Assembly (NCBI RefSeq): GCF_049615385.1
Contig: NZ_JBMZFL010000012.1
Direction: 5' to 3' (one strand)
DNA length: 64,000 nucleotides
From: Aequoribacter sp049615385
GTDB lineage: Bacteria; Pseudomonadota; Gammaproteobacteria; Pseudomonadales; Halieaceae
Below the pieces are notes generated by a model. It ran no database searches. It was not told the origin of the DNA and saw only the letters and a program-made list of their open reading frames with translations. The translations under genes and the position numbers were made by a program. Of the stretch, positions 61,316 to 64,000 are shown piece by piece (position 1 is the first letter of the stretch; every line of letters begins with the position of its first letter).

Positions 61316-61951
61316 TTATGCCTTTACAGCGGGACGCACAACAACGTCACCGCCTGGCGCACCTGGAACCGCACCTTTGATTAATAACAAGTTGCGCTCT
61401 GCATCAACACGCACAACCTCGAGACCCTGGGTGGTAACAGCAACATTACCCATCTGGCCGGCCATTTTCTTACCCTTAAACACGCGGCCCGGTGTCTGAC
61501 ACTGACCGATAGAACCTGGCGCACGGTGCGACAAAGAGTTACCGTGGGTTGCGTCCTGCATCTTAAAGTTCCAACGCTTCACGCCACCCTGAAAGCCCTT
61601 ACCCTTCGACTTTCCAGCGACGTCAACTTTCTGGCCTGCTTCGAATCGACCTACAGTCAGCTCGGCACCTACTTCAGGAGCATCTTCACCAGCTTCAAGG
61701 CGAAACTCCCACAAACCAACACCCGCTTCAACTCCAGCCTTGGCATAGTGCCCAGCAGAAGATTTATTGACGCGACTTGCTTTGCGAGTTCCAGTTGTTA
61801 CCTGAATAGCACGATACCCATCGGCATCAAGCTCTTTGATCTGAGTAACGCGGTTTGGAGACACCTCCACTACGGTTACTGGAATTGATACGCCGTCTTC
61901 GGTAAAAACACGAGTCATACCGGTTTTACGGCCGACTAAACCAATAGTCAT
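61316..61951 (-). CDS. rplC: 50S ribosomal protein uL3
   Basis: 211-residue assembly initiator reaching the peptidyl-transferase centre. MTIGLVGRKTGMTRVFTEDG and the QDATHGNSLSHRAPGSIGQ loop, whose Gln is methylated by PrmB in E. coli, are present. Confidence 0.97.
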   Translation of the reverse strand: MTIGLVGRKTGMTRVFTEDGVSIPVTVVEVSPNRVTQIKELDADGYRAIQVTTGTRKASRVNKSSAGHYAKAGVEAGVGLWEFRLEAGEDAPEVGAELTVGRFEAGQKVDVAGKSKGKGFQGGVKRWNFKMQDATHGNSLSHRAPGSIGQCQTPGRVFKGKKMAGQMGNVAVTTQGLEVVRVDAERNLLLIKGAVPGAPGGDVVVRPAVKA

Positions 61952-62059
61952 TTTTCTAACCTCTCAGTGTACGGGGCTAACCCTCTATGGCCGTCCATCG
62001 CTGAACGTTACACGCCCGCAGATTGGAGTACTGCGGGCAGGTCTTGCTACGAATTGTCG

Positions 62060-62371
62060 TTAACCAAGACTAATCTGTACTTCCACACCTGCTGCCAAGT
62101 CGAGCTTCATCAAAGCGTCAACCGTTTTTTCTGTTGGCTCCACGATGTCGAGCAACCGTTTGTGGGTACGAATCTCATACTGGTCACGAGCATCCTTGTT
62201 TACGTGAGGCGAGATCAACACAGTAAACTTCTCTTTACGAGTCGGCAAAGGGATAGGTCCGCGAACCTGAGCCCCAGTGCGACGCGCGGTTTCAACAATC
62301 TCTTGCGTTGAAGCATCAATCAAACGGTGATCGAAAGCTTTCAGGCGAATACGAATGCGTTGGTTTTGCAC
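62060..62371 (-). CDS. rpsJ: 30S ribosomal protein uS10
   Basis: 103-residue S10, also the NusE antitermination factor, first gene of the S10 operon. The start is GTG 62371 (MQNQRIRIRLKAFDHRLID), with GGAG upstream; a frame to 62455 would begin next to the promoter. Its loop IPLPTRKEKFTVL contacts NusB/NusG. tuf and fusA, its usual upstream neighbours, are not present. Confidence 0.97.
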   Translation of the reverse strand: MQNQRIRIRLKAFDHRLIDASTQEIVETARRTGAQVRGPIPLPTRKEKFTVLISPHVNKDARDQYEIRTHKRLLDIVEPTEKTVDALMKLDLAAGVEVQISLG

Positions 62372-62436
62372 GTGACTAGTCTCCAAAATATAAATAACCG
62401 AGAGCTCGCAAGGAGACCCCCGAAAAAGGAACGCGA

Positions 62437-62465
62437 ATTCTAAAGACGAGGCCAAGCGCTGTCAA
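62437..62465 (-). promoter_or_regulatory. S10 operon promoter
   Basis: On the minus strand a perfect -35 TTGACA (62465-62460), a 17-bp spacer and -10 TAGAAT (62442-62437, 5/6). The predicted leader before rpsJ is only about 60 nt. Confidence 0.8.
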
Positions 62466-62631
62466 GCGTAGTTACACCGAAAAGACAAAAAGTTCGGGAG
62501 AAGTGGAAAATTACCCCACAGTGGACCTAAGCGCTCTTTCCAACTCAAGTCCCCATCGATTCGGCGCGCTCACAGTTGCCCAAAGTCCGAAAATAGAAGA
62601 AGCTAGACGCTTCTAAAACGAGGATCTTTCT

Positions 62632-63048
62632 ATGGCACCTTCAAATAACAATACCAATACGCATTCGATGTTAATGGGTTATTTATTGTGGATTTTTGGG
62701 TTCATGGGCGCTCACCGATTCTATTACGGTAAGCAGGTGAGCGGTACCATTTGGTTTTTCACCTTGGGCTTGTTCTTTGTAGGCTGGATCGTTGATCTTT
62801 TTTTAATTCCCAGTATGGATAAGCAAGCTGACTGGCGTTTCACTGAGGGGCCTATCAATTACAGCCTGGCGTGGATCTTCTTGACCTTTCTTGGCATTTT
62901 CGGAGTTCATCGCTTTTATATGGGCAAGATATTCACGGGCTTACTGTACCTTTTTACTGGCGGCTTATTCTTGCTTGGGTGGCTCTACGATTTGTATACC
63001 CTGAACGAGCAAATCACCCAAGAAAACGCGCAACGCCGCGCGTGGTAA
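62632..63048 (+). CDS. Membrane protein with two tandem TM2 domains
   Basis: 138-residue membrane protein. Two copies of the TM2 domain (two helices joined by a short turn, with GAHRFYYGK-type motifs) are seen: about 12-60 (FMGAHRFYYGKQVSGTIWFF) and about 68-126 (IFGVHRFYMGKIFTGLLYLF). Function of bacterial TM2 proteins is not settled. The ATG follows GAGGATC, and a hairpin AGAAGC/GCTTCT (62598-62614) sits in the leader. The next gene starts inside its stop region, so the two are coupled. Confidence 0.85.
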   Translation: MAPSNNNTNTHSMLMGYLLWIFGFMGAHRFYYGKQVSGTIWFFTLGLFFVGWIVDLFLIPSMDKQADWRFTEGPINYSLAWIFLTFLGIFGVHRFYMGKIFTGLLYLFTGGLFLLGWLYDLYTLNEQITQENAQRRAW

Positions 63049-63962
63049 GACCCGCACAAGGTAGACTCGCCCTCTTAGCCGGCGCAGCTGGGGTCGCACT
63101 GTTCTCTGGCATGGATGCGACCATGAAATCACTATCGCTTCAACATGGCGTTTATAACGCCATGTTCTGGCGTATGAGTTTCGGAATCATCATTATCGGC
63201 GCACTCTATCTCACCGGCAGACCGAGGAAGCCCTCACGCCATACTCTCCGTCTTCACGTCAAACGGGGGGCGCTTACGCTGGTGATGGCATCGCTATTTT
63301 TTTGGGGCCTAACACAGATCCCGCTGGCGCAGGCGGTGGGGCTTTCCTTTATCGCCCCAATCATTGCCCTATTTTTGGCGGCCTGGCTCATTAACGAGCC
63401 TATCGTCCCAAACGATTATATTGCCTCAGTGATCGCGCTTCTTGGCGTTGGCGTGCTCTTACTTGAGGAGCTTTTAAAATTTGAAATGCAATCGCTGTTA
63501 GGCAGCGCAGCTGTACTTCTGTCGGCCGTAATGTATGCTTACAATCTGATTTTACAGAGACAACAAGCCCTTATAGCGCAGCCACTTGAAATCAGCTTTT
63601 ATCAGACACTAGTCACCTTTGTAGGCCTCGCATTACTCGCACCGTGGTGGGCTGAGCCATTACCCGATTTACGCACAGGTATTCTTGCCGCAACGGCAGC
63701 AAGCTTAGCTTTAGGTGCCCTCATCTGCTTTTCATACGCTTACCGACACGCAGTCACTGCGAGCTTGGTAACACTGGAATACACTGCTTTCATCTGGGCC
63801 GCTGCCTTAGGGTGGATTGTATTTGACGAAACTATCAGTCTAAACACGCTCAGCGGCACGGCCTTGATTGTGGCTGCATGCGTCTTTCAGATCCGGGGAG
63901 CTGGCAAAAGGATCGTGCCAAATGAGGAAATTACAGGACGCATAAACAACAAAGCCGAATAA
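63042..63962 (+). CDS. EamA/DMT-family transporter
   Basis: Drug/metabolite transporter superfamily permease, about 306 residues with some ten helices in two EamA repeats (about 10-135 and 148-285). GMDATMKSLSLQHG and the FWRMSFG segment in the first repeat, and LEYTAFIWAAALGWIVFDE in the second, are typical. The start is GTG 63042, overlapping the TM2 stop codon (63046-63048); the frame continues upstream inside the TM2 gene, but that part is a shadow. The substrate is unknown. The C-terminus is polar (EEITGRINNKAE). Confidence 0.88.
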   Translation: MVRPAQGRLALLAGAAGVALFSGMDATMKSLSLQHGVYNAMFWRMSFGIIIIGALYLTGRPRKPSRHTLRLHVKRGALTLVMASLFFWGLTQIPLAQAVGLSFIAPIIALFLAAWLINEPIVPNDYIASVIALLGVGVLLLEELLKFEMQSLLGSAAVLLSAVMYAYNLILQRQQALIAQPLEISFYQTLVTFVGLALLAPWWAEPLPDLRTGILAATAASLALGALICFSYAYRHAVTASLVTLEYTAFIWAAALGWIVFDETISLNTLSGTALIVAACVFQIRGAGKRIVPNEEITGRINNKAE

Positions 63963-63982
63963 CTGCAAGCAGCCATTCGGCT
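63953..63982. terminator. Inverted repeat after the EamA gene
   Basis: AGCCGAAT (63953-63960) and ATTCGGCT (63975-63982) form an 8-bp stem with a 14-nt loop covering the stop codon. A T-rich stretch follows on the minus strand (TTTGTTGTTT), so it may terminate a minus-strand gene beyond the window. The last 18 bases hold nothing recognised. Confidence 0.35.
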
Positions 63983-64000
63983 CAGCGGGCCGGGGCAACA

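Noticed and set aside
1..64000. Search by eye for CRISPR arrays, insertion sequences, prophage genes, tRNA and rRNA genes
   Set aside because: No repeated spacers, transposase or integrase frames, or cloverleaf-like sequences were noticed. Short non-coding RNAs could be missed without a covariance search.

Overview
This window is an ordinary chromosomal segment of a gammaproteobacterium. Nearly every gene is a recognisable housekeeping gene, and several blocks match gene orders I recall from Pseudomonas: lipB-ybeD-dacA-rlpA-mltB-rodA-mrdA-rlmH-rsfS-nadD-proA, ispB divergent from rplU-rpmA-obgE-proB with rpsT nearby, ssb-MFS-uvrA, and fabA-fabB. The RegB/RegA redox two-component pair, a polyamine-type glutamine synthetase with a LuxR regulator, and an aerobic ribonucleotide reductase with two ATP-cones suggest an aerobic, probably marine, relative of the Pseudomonadales/Cellvibrionales. 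That placement is inference. I see no phage, insertion sequence, CRISPR array, tRNA, rRNA or plasmid gene.

Layout. 1-6436 (+): end of proS, a LuxR regulator, a glutamine-synthetase-like enzyme, a secreted EEP-family hydrolase, a fatty acid desaturase and a thiol peroxidase of the GPx family. 6452-8035 (-): prfC. 8242-10035 (+): regB-regA. 10032-20317 (-): lipoate, cell-wall elongation, ribosome-maturation, NAD and proline genes, then grxD. 20500-27093 (+): argD-argF, then nrdA-nrdB behind a pair of NrdR-like boxes. 27107-30660 (-): yqcC, dinG and an acyltransferase. 30848-31454 (+): two small proteins, one membrane and one secreted. 31476-35763 (-, with rpsT on +): a tyrosine-phosphatase-like protein, then proB, obgE, rpmA, rplU. 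36002 onward: ispB (+), galU and manC (-), fabA-fabB (+), moeA-moaB-RmlD-like-ssb-MFS (-), uvrA (+). 48601-62371 (-): the alpha, spc and S10 ribosomal operons in the standard order, including the short rpmJ. 62632-63962 (+): a double-TM2 membrane protein coupled to an EamA permease.

How the parts work together. The mrd cluster builds and trims peptidoglycan during elongation (PBP2, RodA, MltB, RlpA, DacA), and shares its transcription unit with ribosome and cofactor genes. Many of its start codons are GTG or TTG and overlap the preceding stop. fabA/fabB and the desaturase give two routes to unsaturated acyl chains, one anaerobic and one oxygen-dependent. RegBA would sense redox or quinone state. 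nrdAB supplies dNTPs under likely NrdR control. galU and manC make UDP-glucose and GDP-mannose for surface sugars.

I did not find a convincing new multi-gene system. The most interesting leads are smaller: an attenuator-like hairpin just before argD, a palindrome array before a small secreted Cys-rich protein, a desaturase with a long helical tail, an RmlD-like protein that has lost its catalytic Tyr/Lys, a very short S10-operon leader, and uvrA/ssb without visible SOS boxes. Many start codons are revised here from ribosome-binding sites, promoters and family lengths.
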